The notes under the pieces: generated by a model | Told to the model about the DNA's origin: nothing | Databases searched by the model: none | Seen by the model: the letters and a program-made list of their open reading frames with translations, nothing else | From: CAUYUA01 sp963575675 | Lineage (GTDB): Bacteria > Pseudomonadota > Alphaproteobacteria > Azospirillales > Azospirillaceae | Direction: 5' to 3' | NCBI GenBank assembly: GCA_963575675.1 | Contig: CAUYUA010000033.1 | Location: forward strand, 3,281-67,280 | DNA length: 64,000 nt | Made by a program: the position numbers and the translations under genes | Shown here: piece by piece, positions 24,556-32,268 of the stretch | Layout: each line of letters begins with the position of its first letter | Numbering within the stretch: position 1 is the first letter of the stretch

Positions 24556-25145
24556 GCCGCAGCAGCCTCCGAAGCGTGGGTGAGATCAAGGAAGTTTTTC
24601 AACAGAGCGTGACCGTGTTGGGACGCAATGCTTTCCGGGTGGAATTGCACGCCGTGGATCGGCAACGTGCGATGCCGCAGCGCCATGATCAAGCCGTCGT
24701 CGGTTTCGGCGATCGAGAGTAGGCAATTCGGCAGAGTGGCGCGTTCAACGATCAGAGAATGGTAGCGTGTGGCCATAAAAGGCGTGGGAAGACCGCGCGC
24801 GACGCCTTCTCCGTGGTGATGAATGGCGCTGATTTTTCCGTGCATCGGCGTGGGAGCGCGCAGAACTCGACCTCCGAAAGCCTGGCCGATGGCTTGATGG
24901 CCAAGGCAGACTCCGAACAAAGGGAGCTTTTGCGCGGCGGCGGCGGCGATCAGATCTAGGCAGATTCCGGCGCGATCCGGGTCGCAAGGGCCCGGAGACA
25001 GGACGATTCCATCCGGTTTCAGAGCCATGGCTTCAGCGACAGTCAAGACGTCGTTGCGTCGCACTACGATGTCCGCCCCGAGTTCGCCTAAAAAATGGAC
25101 CAAATTGTAAGTAAAACTGTCGTAGTTATCGATGAGCAAAATCAT
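24552..25145 (-). CDS. trpG: anthranilate synthase glutamine amidotransferase component TrpG
   Basis: This 197-residue class I amidotransferase supplies ammonia to TrpE. It starts at ATG 25145 (MILLIDNYDSFTYNLVHFLG); an upstream ATG at 25172 would add nine unconserved residues. The catalytic Cys is in PLFGVCLGHQAIGQAFGG and the His/Glu pair in IHGVQFHPESIASQHG. LSPGPCDPDRAGI is the conserved PGP motif. It is the first gene of the trpGDC unit. TrpE, which usually precedes it, is not upstream; the repeat-rich secreted protein gene with its own terminator is. Confidence 0.94.
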   Translation of the reverse strand: MILLIDNYDSFTYNLVHFLGELGADIVVRRNDVLTVAEAMALKPDGIVLSPGPCDPDRAGICLDLIAAAAAQKLPLFGVCLGHQAIGQAFGGRVLRAPTPMHGKISAIHHHGEGVARGLPTPFMATRYHSLIVERATLPNCLLSIAETDDGLIMALRHRTLPIHGVQFHPESIASQHGHALLKNFLDLTHASEAAAA

Positions 25146-25221
25146 GGCGGCCGCATCGTGAAAGAATCGCATCTTCCGGCCATCCTACAGTGCGAAGGCG
25201 CAAAACTCCAGAGCCAAGCAC

Positions 25222-25248
25222 AAAAAAAACGGGGTCTCTAGGACCCCG
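25222..25248 (-). terminator. rho-independent terminator after the repeat-rich secreted protein gene
   Basis: On the minus strand a CGGGGTC/GACCCCG 7-bp stem (25230-25236 with 25242-25248, 5-nt loop) is followed by eight T residues. It lies about 53 bp behind the stop at 25301 and isolates that gene from trpG. Confidence 0.9.
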
Positions 25249-25300
25249 ATGATCGCACTCGGAATTCGTCCGGCGACGTGGAAAATATAATCAGACGGGA

Positions 25301-26137
25301 TTAAAGGTTGAACGGATTGCCGGGAACAACGTTTCCGACGCCGTCGTTTTCACCTTGGTCATTCACCCAGGTTACGGTCGATCCGTTCAGGATGACTTGC
25401 CAGCAGTGCATCTCGCCGTCGGCAATGGTGCAGAGGCGATTGTTCTGGAACGACCACGCGCCTTTGACCGTTCCTTCGGTGGACATCTCAACATAGCGTC
25501 CGTCTGGCGCAAAGAACTCGGTGTAGAGTTGTCCGCCCATATTGGCGGTGACGGTGTTGCCAATCATCGCCGCGCGGATTTGAGCTTCTGTGGCCGGCGT
25601 GGCCGCAGGAGCGGAGACGGTTGGAGCCGCCGCCGTCGGAGCGGACGTGGCCGCAGGAGCGGAGACGGTTGGAGCCGCCGCCGTCGGAGCGGACGTGGCC
25701 GCAGGAGCGGAGACGGTTGGAGCCGCCGCCGTCGGAGCGGACGTGGCCGCAGGAGCGGAGACGGTTGGAGCCGCCGCCGTCGGAGCGGACGTGGCCGCAG
25801 GAGCGGAGACGGTTGGAGCCGCCGCCGTCGGAGCGGACGTGGCCGCAGGAGCGGAGATGGTTGGAGCCGCCGCCGTCGGAGCGGACGTGGTCGCAGGAGC
25901 GGAGACGGTTGGAGCCGCCGCTGTCGGAGCGGACGTGGCCGCAGGAGCGGAGATCGTCGGCGTCTCCGTCGTCGGAGCGGATGTCGTGGCTGCTGCGGAA
26001 GAGGATGCCGTCGGGGCGGCGCTCTGAGTCGTTGTAGCGTTCGGAGTCGCCGCGTTCGGCGCTGGGTCGGCGGCGAACGTCAAAGCCGGGGCCAAGAGCA
26101 AAGCGCAGGCGGAAACGAAGGCAAACATTTTATTCAT
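25301..26137 (-). CDS. secreted protein with seven 16-residue Ala/Pro/Thr repeats and a small C-terminal domain
   Basis: This 278-residue protein starts at MNKMFAFVSACALLLAP (ATG 26137) and has a Sec signal peptide ending LTFA-AD. After an Ala/Thr/Ser-rich stretch come seven near-identical copies of APAATSAPTAAAPTVS. The C-terminal domain of about 100 residues has TEAQIRAAMIGNTVTANMGG, FFAPDGRYVEMSTEGTVKG, W.F and two Cys (LCTIAD, MHCWQV) that may form a disulfide. The C-terminal part resembles small periplasmic proteins that read G.W...LC...C, but I cannot name a family. The repeats probably form an extended flexible arm in the periplasm or envelope. It is a monocistronic gene with its own terminator. 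Confidence 0.8.
   Translation of the reverse strand: MNKMFAFVSACALLLAPALTFAADPAPNAATPNATTTQSAAPTASSSAAATTSAPTTETPTISAPAATSAPTAAAPTVSAPATTSAPTAAAPTISAPAATSAPTAAAPTVSAPAATSAPTAAAPTVSAPAATSAPTAAAPTVSAPAATSAPTAAAPTVSAPAATSAPTAAAPTVSAPAATPATEAQIRAAMIGNTVTANMGGQLYTEFFAPDGRYVEMSTEGTVKGAWSFQNNRLCTIADGEMHCWQVILNGSTVTWVNDQGENDGVGNVVPGNPFNL
25613..25948. repeat. tandem array of seven 48-bp coding repeats
   Basis: Seven in-frame 48-bp units encode APAATSAPTAAAPTVS, with one copy ending TIS and beginning APATT. The units are almost identical at DNA level, including third codon positions, so recent unequal exchange or slippage is likely. A degenerate eighth copy flanks the array at about 25949-25990. Copy-number changes keep the frame, because 48 is a multiple of 3. 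Confidence 0.93.
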
Positions 26138-26652
26138 ATGGACAGACTCCGTAGTAAAATGACGCATGTTTGTGTGGAATAACACCGTGAGCAGAAGAGG
26201 TTTGTTTTTCTCGGCGTCTTTCTCGTTATTCTTTTAACAGGTTGTTTTCATGGTTTTTCATAGGAAAGGCGCAGATACTTCGGCTTTTGAAAGAAGCGCC
26301 TCACCACGCGATCTTCAGCGTGAGCGCGGCCGCTTCAGCATTATAGATAAGGAGGATAGACCCCGTTCGCCAGAGGCAACGGAAATTATTCTGATTGAGA
26401 TGTTGGTTTCCTTCATTTTTCTGATCTGGCGTTTTTCTGATTTGTTTTTTTGTGCGGCGTCAGTCAGACGTTTTGAGAGTAACTCTGGCTATGTTGGAAA
26501 GAATCCTGTATGGGAAACCAACAAGAGACGCTTTTGGGAAATGTTCCTCGTTAGGGAAATGTTCCGGCGGGGCGCCGTCGAGCGCTTTCCAAGAGCTGGT
26601 CGTTGTAGCGTCGTCAAGCGTTGTGGATCAAACGTTGTGGGTCGCAGAAACT
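26138..26652. other. divergent intergenic region between secreted protein gene and leuD
   Basis: About 515 bp carry no convincing gene. A 136-codon plus-strand frame at 26250-26660 overlaps the leuD start and looks random. It must contain the promoters of both flanking genes. leuC, which often precedes leuD, is not here. I see no leader peptide rich in Leu codons. Confidence 0.5.
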
Positions 26653-27264
26653 ATGGATAAGTTTACGGTGCTGACGGGTGTCGCCGCCCCTCTGAGAATG
26701 ATCAACGTCGATACCGATATGATTATTCCAAAACAATTTCTGAAAACAATCAAGCGAACCGGTCTGGGCCGTAATCTCTTCGACGAATTGCGTTACGAGC
26801 CTGATGGTCGTGAGCGTCCGGATTTTGTTCTTAATCGGCCCCCCTATCGCAACGCGAGTGTTTTGATCGCCGGTGATAACTTCGGTTGCGGGTCGTCGCG
26901 TGAGCACGCTCCGTGGGCTTTGTTGGATTTTGGCGTTCGCGCCATTATTGCGCCTTCATTCGCCGACATCTTCTTTAATAATTGTTTCAAAAATGGAATT
27001 TTGCCGATCGTTCTTCCGCAGGATCAAGTTGATCTCTTGATGAAGGATGCAGAGAACGGAGCAAACGCCGTTTTCTCAATCGATTTGGAAAAACAAGAAA
27101 TTTCTCGACCCGACGGTGGGAAGGTTGCTTTCAATGTTGATCCCTTCCGCAAACATTGTTTGTTGTGCGGATTGGACGACATAGGTCTCACCTTGCAGCA
27201 TGTCGCGAAGATTGATGCGTTCGAAACGTCGCAGAAGTCTACGCAGCCGTGGTTGTGGGCGTGA
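26653..27264 (+). CDS. leuD: 3-isopropylmalate dehydratase small subunit LeuD
   Basis: This 203-residue subunit, with LeuC, isomerises 2- to 3-isopropylmalate in leucine synthesis. It starts MDKFTVLTGVAAPLRMINVD (ATG 26653). Motifs are VDTDMIIPKQFLKTIKRTG, ILIAGDNFGCGSSREHAPWA-like VLIAGDNFGCGSSREHAPWA, IIAPSFADIFFNNCFKNGIL and FRKHCLLCGLDDIGLTL. A longer frame from 26452 is possible but its first 67 residues are unlike the family. leuB follows 61 bp downstream. Confidence 0.95.
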   Translation: MDKFTVLTGVAAPLRMINVDTDMIIPKQFLKTIKRTGLGRNLFDELRYEPDGRERPDFVLNRPPYRNASVLIAGDNFGCGSSREHAPWALLDFGVRAIIAPSFADIFFNNCFKNGILPIVLPQDQVDLLMKDAENGANAVFSIDLEKQEISRPDGGKVAFNVDPFRKHCLLCGLDDIGLTLQHVAKIDAFETSQKSTQPWLWA

Positions 27265-27325
27265 TTGTCAGGCTTCGCTCGAACTTTCTTCGTTGTGGAT
27301 TTTAGATTTTTGGAGAGTGTTTCTT

Positions 27326-28438
27326 ATGTCCGCCAATAAAAAGCTGTTGCTGTTGCCGGGAGACGGGATTGGGCCGGAGGTGATGCGCCAAGTGCGGCGT
27401 GTGATCGATTGGATGGCGCGTCGACGTGGAATTGTCTTCGAGGTGCGGGAAGGTTTGGTCGGCGGCGCCTCGATTGACGCCAACGGCGTTCCGTTAACGG
27501 ACGCCGTTTTGGCCGAAGCCAAAGATTCGGATGCCGTTATGTTGGGCGCCGTTGGCGGGCCCAAATGGGACAATGTCCCTTTCGAGATACGTCCAGAGGC
27601 CGGGTTGTTGCGTTTGCGAAAAGATTTGGAGTTGTTCGCAAATTTGCGTCCGGCGGTTGTCTTAGATCCGTTGATTGATGCTTCTACGCTGAAGGCCGAT
27701 GTTGTGCGCGGTCTCGACATCATGATCGTTCGCGAGTTGACCGGCGGCGTTTACTTCGGCGAGCCGCGCGGCATTAAAGAAATCTCCAAAGACGTTCGGC
27801 AGGGGCTCAACACTCAAGTTTACACCACGCCGGAAATCCGTCGCGTCGCCAAGGTGGCGTTCGAGTTGGCTCGCAAGCGCGGCAAGCGGCTTTGTTCGGT
27901 GGAGAAAGCCAACGTCATGGAATCCGGTCGCTTGTGGCGGGAGGAAGTGACTAAGCTCCATCAGGAAGAGTTCACCGATATTGAATTGTCGCATATGTAC
28001 GCCGATAATTGTGCGATGCAGCTTGTCCGTAATCCGCGTCAATTCGATGTGGTGGTGACGGATAATTTGTTTGGCGACATTTTGTCGGATGAGGCGGCGA
28101 TGTTGACCGGCTCGTTGGGGATGTTGCCGTCGGCGTCGTTGGGTGAGCAGGATAGTGAAGGGCGGCGCCGTGCGTTGTATGAGCCGGTGCATGGTTCGGC
28201 GCCGGATATTGCGGGCAAGGATATTGCCAATCCGATTGCGACGTTGAGCAGCTTCACGATGATGTTGCGGTATTCGTTTGATTTGGAGGTTGAGGCGGAG
28301 CGGATTGATAAGGCGATTTTGGCGGTTTTGAATGGCGGAATGCGCACCGCTGATATTATGGCGACTGGAATGGCGCGTTGCTCGACGACGGTCATGGGCG
28401 ATTCGATCTTACGGGCGTTGGACAAATCTCTTGCGTAA
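27326..28438 (+). CDS. leuB: 3-isopropylmalate dehydrogenase LeuB
   Basis: This 370-residue NAD-dependent enzyme oxidatively decarboxylates 3-isopropylmalate. It starts MSANKKLLLLPGDGIGPEVM at ATG 27326, with GGAGAG upstream. Family motifs are MLGAVGGPKWD, LRKDLELFANLRPA, IMIVRELTGGVYFGEPRG, the substrate/metal DNCAMQLV and VVTDNLFGDILSDEAAML, and the NAD site EPVHGSAPDIAGKDIANP. It is in an operon with leuD and is followed by a dispersed-repeat hairpin at 28460. Confidence 0.96.
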   Translation: MSANKKLLLLPGDGIGPEVMRQVRRVIDWMARRRGIVFEVREGLVGGASIDANGVPLTDAVLAEAKDSDAVMLGAVGGPKWDNVPFEIRPEAGLLRLRKDLELFANLRPAVVLDPLIDASTLKADVVRGLDIMIVRELTGGVYFGEPRGIKEISKDVRQGLNTQVYTTPEIRRVAKVAFELARKRGKRLCSVEKANVMESGRLWREEVTKLHQEEFTDIELSHMYADNCAMQLVRNPRQFDVVVTDNLFGDILSDEAAMLTGSLGMLPSASLGEQDSEGRRRALYEPVHGSAPDIAGKDIANPIATLSSFTMMLRYSFDLEVEAERIDKAILAVLNGGMRTADIMATGMARCSTTVMGDSILRALDKSLA

Positions 28439-28459
28439 GATGATTATGTAAAATCGAGA

Positions 28460-28486
28460 GGGTCCAGGGGTTGTGTTGCTGGACCC
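28460..28486. terminator. GGTCCAGG-family hairpin between convergent leuB and ABC gene
   Basis: GGGTCCAG (28460-28467) pairs with CTGGACCC (28479-28486) across an 11-nt loop, followed by TTATTAA. It is a slightly decayed member of the dispersed hairpin family in a 74-bp convergent gap. Confidence 0.7.
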
Positions 28487-28512
28487 TTATTAATGGAGTT
28501 TGCGTGTTTTTT

Positions 28513-29625
28513 CTAGTGCGGCCCTAAGCGCACGCCACTCTGTCCATCGAACAAATGGATCAATTCCGACGGAAACATTACATAAATCGTGTCGTTTTCT
28601 TGAACTCTCGTCGCCTCCTGCGTCCGAATCAGCAAAGTTTCTCCATGCGCCGCCGGTAATCGCGCATGAACCAGGCTTTCAACTCCCAAACGCTCAATCC
28701 ACTCCACCTTCAGCGTCAACGCAGGCGGCTCAGGGCTTTCAACCAAACGCACATGCTCAGGTCGAATTCCTAAAATCAATGCTCGTTCCGCCAACGTCGA
28801 CATCGGCGAAGCAAGCGCCGTCATCTGTCCTCCCGCCAGCTCCACAAGAATCCCGGCGTTATCCATTCGGATCGTGAAGAAATTCATCGTCGGAAATCCT
28901 ACGGCCTTTGCGACGTTCAATGTCGCCGGACGTCGGTAAATCTCCAACGGCGGAGCGATCTGTTCGATTGCGCCGTTGCGTAGCACCGCCAAACGATTCG
29001 CCAGCGCCATTGCTTCTTCGACGTCGTTTGTCGCGTAAAGAGTTGCTGATCCTAGACGACTCCATAAATTCCGAATCATCGATCGAAGTTCGCTGCGCTC
29101 GTGCTGCGATAACCCTGTCAGCGGGCGGTCCAAAAGATAAACCGCTGGGTCTCGGACAACAGCGCGCGCAATTGCCGCTCTCTGTCGAAGCGCCGGAGTC
29201 AACGTCGTCGCGCGTTCACGCAATGCGCCTTCCAATTTCAAGAACTCAGCGGTTAGGCTGATTCGATCATCGATCTCCGCACGTGGAACGTGACGGAGCT
29301 TTAAGCCATACGAGAGATTCTCTTGCACCGTCATTTGAGGATAAAGCGCGCCGGAGGCGAAAACCATGGCGAGGTCTCGGGCGGCTGGAGGGCGTCGGAT
29401 CACCGATTCTCCTTCGATCAAAACATCGCCTTTGGTGGGCTCCAGACCGGCGATCAGGCGTAGAACGGTTGGCCCTTCGTCGCCCATCAGCGCGACGAAT
29501 TCGCCTTCATCGACGGCTAGATTCAGCTCTTGAACGATTCCATGCCCCGCGCCGGGCTGCGAATTGGATGAGGGGCGGCGGCGGCGGGAAACGGAGCTGA
29601 GGCGCCGCAGTTCAAGAACGGTCAT
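28513..29625 (-). CDS. UgpC/MalK-like ABC protein with all ATPase motifs lost (pseudo-ATPase)
   Basis: This 370-residue protein has the fold layout of CUT1-family sugar/glycerol-phosphate importer ATPases, including the C-terminal TOBE-type domain (ILGIRPEHVRLVESP). Every catalytic motif is altered. Walker A is MGDEGPTVLRLIAGLEP, lacking the GK[ST] core by a three-residue deletion. The Q loop reads MVFASGALYPQM (Gln to Ala) and the signature LTPALRQRAAIARAV. Walker B is VYLLDRPLTGLS (Glu to Arg) and the H loop TNDVEEAM (His to Asn). The frame is open and the rest well conserved, so it is not an obvious recent pseudogene. The start is ATG 29625 with GGAGAG 7 nt before; it overlaps the permease gene end by 14 nt. 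Confidence 0.85.
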   Translation of the reverse strand: MTVLELRRLSSVSRRRRPSSNSQPGAGHGIVQELNLAVDEGEFVALMGDEGPTVLRLIAGLEPTKGDVLIEGESVIRRPPAARDLAMVFASGALYPQMTVQENLSYGLKLRHVPRAEIDDRISLTAEFLKLEGALRERATTLTPALRQRAAIARAVVRDPAVYLLDRPLTGLSQHERSELRSMIRNLWSRLGSATLYATNDVEEAMALANRLAVLRNGAIEQIAPPLEIYRRPATLNVAKAVGFPTMNFFTIRMDNAGILVELAGGQMTALASPMSTLAERALILGIRPEHVRLVESPEPPALTLKVEWIERLGVESLVHARLPAAHGETLLIRTQEATRVQENDTIYVMFPSELIHLFDGQSGVRLGPH

Positions 29626-30577
29626 TGCAGTTCTCTCCGGCAAGACGAGCCCAAGGGGGCGTGAGGAGGCGCGTAAGCAAGCGCAGAGCGGGCCGTTGGA
29701 CGCAGAGCCACATCAAGACCGGCGGAATCAGGGACAATAGGGCGGCCATAAAAATTAGAGGCCAGCTTCCCGAGGTGACGGAGAGAGCCCCGGCGTGATG
29801 GGCGGCGGCGGTGAGCGCGGGCAAGGCGGCGACGGCGGTGGTTTGGGACGGCGCGAGCAGAATTGGCCAAAGATATTGGTTCCATGCGCAGACGAAATGG
29901 ACGGCGAAAAGAACGCCGATGGCTCCTTGGCTGGTGGGTAGGAGAATTTCGCGCCAAATGCACAGAGGCCCGGCGCCGTCTAGTTGTGCGGCGAGGAAAG
30001 TTTCTGATGTGCGCTCTATGAATAATCTGCGCAAAATCAAGAGCGTTGCGGCGGACTCTATCAGGGGAGCGATCAAGGCGATGGTTCCGCCTCCGAGGTC
30101 GACGAGTCCGATTTGAAGAAACCAGGCGCGCGAGGGCGCCAAACGGGTTTCGATCGGCAGAATCAGCGGAAGCGTCAATGTGACGGCGATGATTGGCCGA
30201 AAGGGAAAACGAAAACAGGTGAGGGCGAAGACCGCGAGCGTCGCCAAGAGAGTCCGGCAGACGGCGATGGCTAGGGCTGCGGCGAGGCCGACGACGTAGA
30301 GGCGATTGATGGACGCCTGGGTCATGTTGGCGAGCAAAGAGATAAGAGTGCGCCAGAAAATCGTAGTGTTGAGCAGCAGCGTTTGAGGAAGAGGCGAGAG
30401 GTCTGCCCCGTTGGGAGGCCAGGCGCGTAGAGTGGCGATGTCTGGCCAGGGAAGGGGGTGTAGGGGTTCGGCAAGGCTGGGAGCTGCGCCGATTGCCGCG
30501 ATGAGTGCAGACGCCCAGAATGGAGAGGTCATGATCAGAGCGGCCAAGGCCAGAGCGACATGGCGAAACACTGTCAT
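29612..30577 (-). CDS. UgpE/MalG-like ABC importer permease
   Basis: This 321-residue integral membrane protein has about six helices. The ATPase-coupling EAA loop is recognisable (ETFLAAQLDGAGPLCIWREI followed by LLPTSQGAI), with the conserved DGA and the hydrophobic-Leu-Pro end. An early periplasmic loop (about 45-90) is longer than usual. The best start is ATG 30577 (MTVFRHVALALAALIM) with AAAGGA upstream; a TTG at 30646 would add 23 residues. The usual companion genes for the binding protein and the second permease (UgpB, UgpA) are missing. Together with the dead ATPase downstream, this looks like a remnant or a repurposed membrane complex. Confidence 0.78.
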   Translation of the reverse strand: MTVFRHVALALAALIMTSPFWASALIAAIGAAPSLAEPLHPLPWPDIATLRAWPPNGADLSPLPQTLLLNTTIFWRTLISLLANMTQASINRLYVVGLAAALAIAVCRTLLATLAVFALTCFRFPFRPIIAVTLTLPLILPIETRLAPSRAWFLQIGLVDLGGGTIALIAPLIESAATLLILRRLFIERTSETFLAAQLDGAGPLCIWREILLPTSQGAIGVLFAVHFVCAWNQYLWPILLAPSQTTAVAALPALTAAAHHAGALSVTSGSWPLIFMAALLSLIPPVLMWLCVQRPALRLLTRLLTPPWARLAGENCNDRS

Positions 30578-30685
30578 GGCGGAGAGTCCTTTGTGGCGGG
30601 CGGCGAGGCGACGTCTATTTTTTAGAGGATTTGTTTCGTGCGTCAAAGGTCTGTTTCAAAGAGGCGTTGCATTATAAAAATTAAA

Positions 30686-30713
30686 CGGGTCCAGGAACTG
30701 TGTTCCTGGCCCG
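30686..30713. terminator. GGTCCAGG-family hairpin in a divergent promoter region
   Basis: CGGGTCCAGGAAC pairs with GTTCCTGG plus CCCG (one bulged T) around a TGT loop. ATTAAA precedes it and ATCTCATT follows. It lies between the divergent permease (start 30577) and outer membrane protein (start 30959) genes, where a terminator is not needed by either flanking gene. It may attenuate one of them or be a dispersed copy only. The remaining 30714-30958 shows no gene. Confidence 0.65.
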
Positions 30714-30958
30714 ATCTCATTGCGGTTGTCTCATTGCGGTTGGTTTGCGGTTGGTCGAGTTGGGGGCGGCTCGCTTGCTGTGGTGTTGTTATTTTATCAC
30801 TAAAACCAACGGATGTGTCTTTTGTGTTGTTTGCGTGTCTTTTTGATGGTGCGCAAGGCGGATAGAAATTGTATGCTCCTTCTTAGATATTGAAGGTGTG
30901 GCTGCGGCCTGCCTGGTTCGAGTCATCAAGAATTTTCTGTGAATTGGAGCGGCGTGTC

Positions 30959-32122
30959 ATGAGAAGTTCTAATAAAATTGCGGTTTGCAATCCGAATAAA
31001 GGCGTTGTTTCTGGCGGTGTTTTGTTTTGTGGCGTTTCCGTTTTTTCTGTTCTTGCAATGTTTGGCGTGTCTGTTGCGGTAACTCCTGCATTGGCTGCAT
31101 CTGTTCTTCCCAATGATTCTTATTATTCATACGAAGGCGAAGATACCGGCTTAAAGAACAAAATGGGTCAGGAAATCTCGCGTGGCGTCGTTGGTCAGAC
31201 GACGCGCGCGATTGGCAATCGTGTCTCTACTGCATTGACCGGTCGCGGCAATAGAGGAGGCGCTTCCCAGTCCTCCGAGCATGTTGCTCACGTCGAAAGC
31301 TCCGGCGTTTCCGGTGGTGGTGGTCTTGGCAAGTTCGGCGTGTGGGGGAATGTTTCCTATTTACAGCTCTCGAACAGCAACGCGACCGTTGGATACGCGG
31401 GGCATTCGGTGAACGGTTTGGTTGGCGGCGACTTCCTCTATAACGATATGTTTATGGGGGGCGTGGCTTTCGGTTATGAGAATGTAAACCTGACCCCATA
31501 TCTCTCCAGCTTGTCCGACACGGATGGTTTCACCATTTCTCCATATGTCGGCGCCAAGTTCTTCGGCGGTCGAGTTGTGGTTGATGCTTTGTTTGGTTAT
31601 ACTTGGCTTGATGGGCGTGGCTCCGCTAATCGTGACGTTCCTTTAGCAAGCGGCAGCTACACCTCGAAGGGAAGTCGTGTTTCTGCCGCCACCAACGTCA
31701 CCTATAACCAGTTTTTTAGCGATTGGACATTGAGTCCCAGCGTTGGCGTAACGTTTGCTCATCAGAACGTCGATGGTTATACTTACAGGAATTCTCTTAA
31801 TGTTCCTGTTTCTATCACAAGAGGTCTTTCTTATGTTTTAGACCTGAAAGCTGGCGCGCGTTTGGCCTATAACTATAAAGATATCGAGCTGTACACCTCG
31901 CATTACTACCTGTATGATCTGGTGCCGTTGTTTGCCAAAAGCGGCAAAACCACCACCGGTCTTGGAATCAGCTCTATTGATCGCGATGAGTTCTTAAGCA
32001 CTCTTGGCGTCAGTTATTTCTACAACGACAATGTTTCTGGTTCTCTTGAGGCCTCCAGCAGTTTTGGGCGTAGAGAGGTCGGTAATAATGTGTTGCTAGG
32101 GTCTGTGCGCGTCACGTTCTAA
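30959..32122 (+). CDS. outer membrane autotransporter-type beta-barrel protein
   Basis: This 387-residue protein starts at ATG 30959 with TTGGAGCG 8 nt upstream. It has a long signal peptide (hydrophobic SVFSVLAMFGVSVAVTPALA then ASVLP). A Gly/Ser-rich linker (about 75-115, GVSGGGGLGKFGVWGNVSYL) is followed by a barrel of alternating strands: GGDFLYNDMFMGGVAFGY, TISPYVGAKFFGGRVVVDAL, LDLKAGARLAYNYKD. The last residues are VRVTF, with the terminal Phe that marks BAM substrates. It resembles the autotransporter beta-domain, but the passenger is almost absent, so it is probably a barrel alone. Its function is unknown. Terminator follows. Confidence 0.78.
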   Translation: MRSSNKIAVCNPNKGVVSGGVLFCGVSVFSVLAMFGVSVAVTPALAASVLPNDSYYSYEGEDTGLKNKMGQEISRGVVGQTTRAIGNRVSTALTGRGNRGGASQSSEHVAHVESSGVSGGGGLGKFGVWGNVSYLQLSNSNATVGYAGHSVNGLVGGDFLYNDMFMGGVAFGYENVNLTPYLSSLSDTDGFTISPYVGAKFFGGRVVVDALFGYTWLDGRGSANRDVPLASGSYTSKGSRVSAATNVTYNQFFSDWTLSPSVGVTFAHQNVDGYTYRNSLNVPVSITRGLSYVLDLKAGARLAYNYKDIELYTSHYYLYDLVPLFAKSGKTTTGLGISSIDRDEFLSTLGVSYFYNDNVSGSLEASSSFGRREVGNNVLLGSVRVTF

Positions 32123-32178
32123 TTTTGTTGGTGTGATGAGATTGGGGTGAGTGCGAACGGATTCTTCTAAGAAAAAGC

Positions 32179-32208
32179 CCGGCTATTCTTACGAATAGCC
32201 GGATTTTT
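32179..32208 (+). terminator. rho-independent terminator after the beta-barrel gene
   Basis: The perfect 10-bp stem CCGGCTATTC (32179-32188) and GAATAGCCGG (32193-32202) has a TTAC loop and is followed by ATTTTTTC. It lies 56 bp behind the stop. Confidence 0.95.
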
Positions 32209-32268
32209 TCGTTGAAGTTTTTTCTTTGGCTTTGACGGGGACGCTCCCCTTATTTATGTGAGGATCAA

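Noticed and set aside
25355..26182. Long plus-strand frames of up to 275 codons across the 48-bp repeat array
   Set aside because: They arise because the 48-bp unit is a multiple of 3 and GC-rich. They encode only Arg/Gly/Ser-rich repeats and lie antisense to a gene with a signal peptide and terminator.
26250..26660. Plus-strand frame of 136 codons before leuD
   Set aside because: Composition is random-like, with no ribosome binding site, and it overlaps the leuD start.
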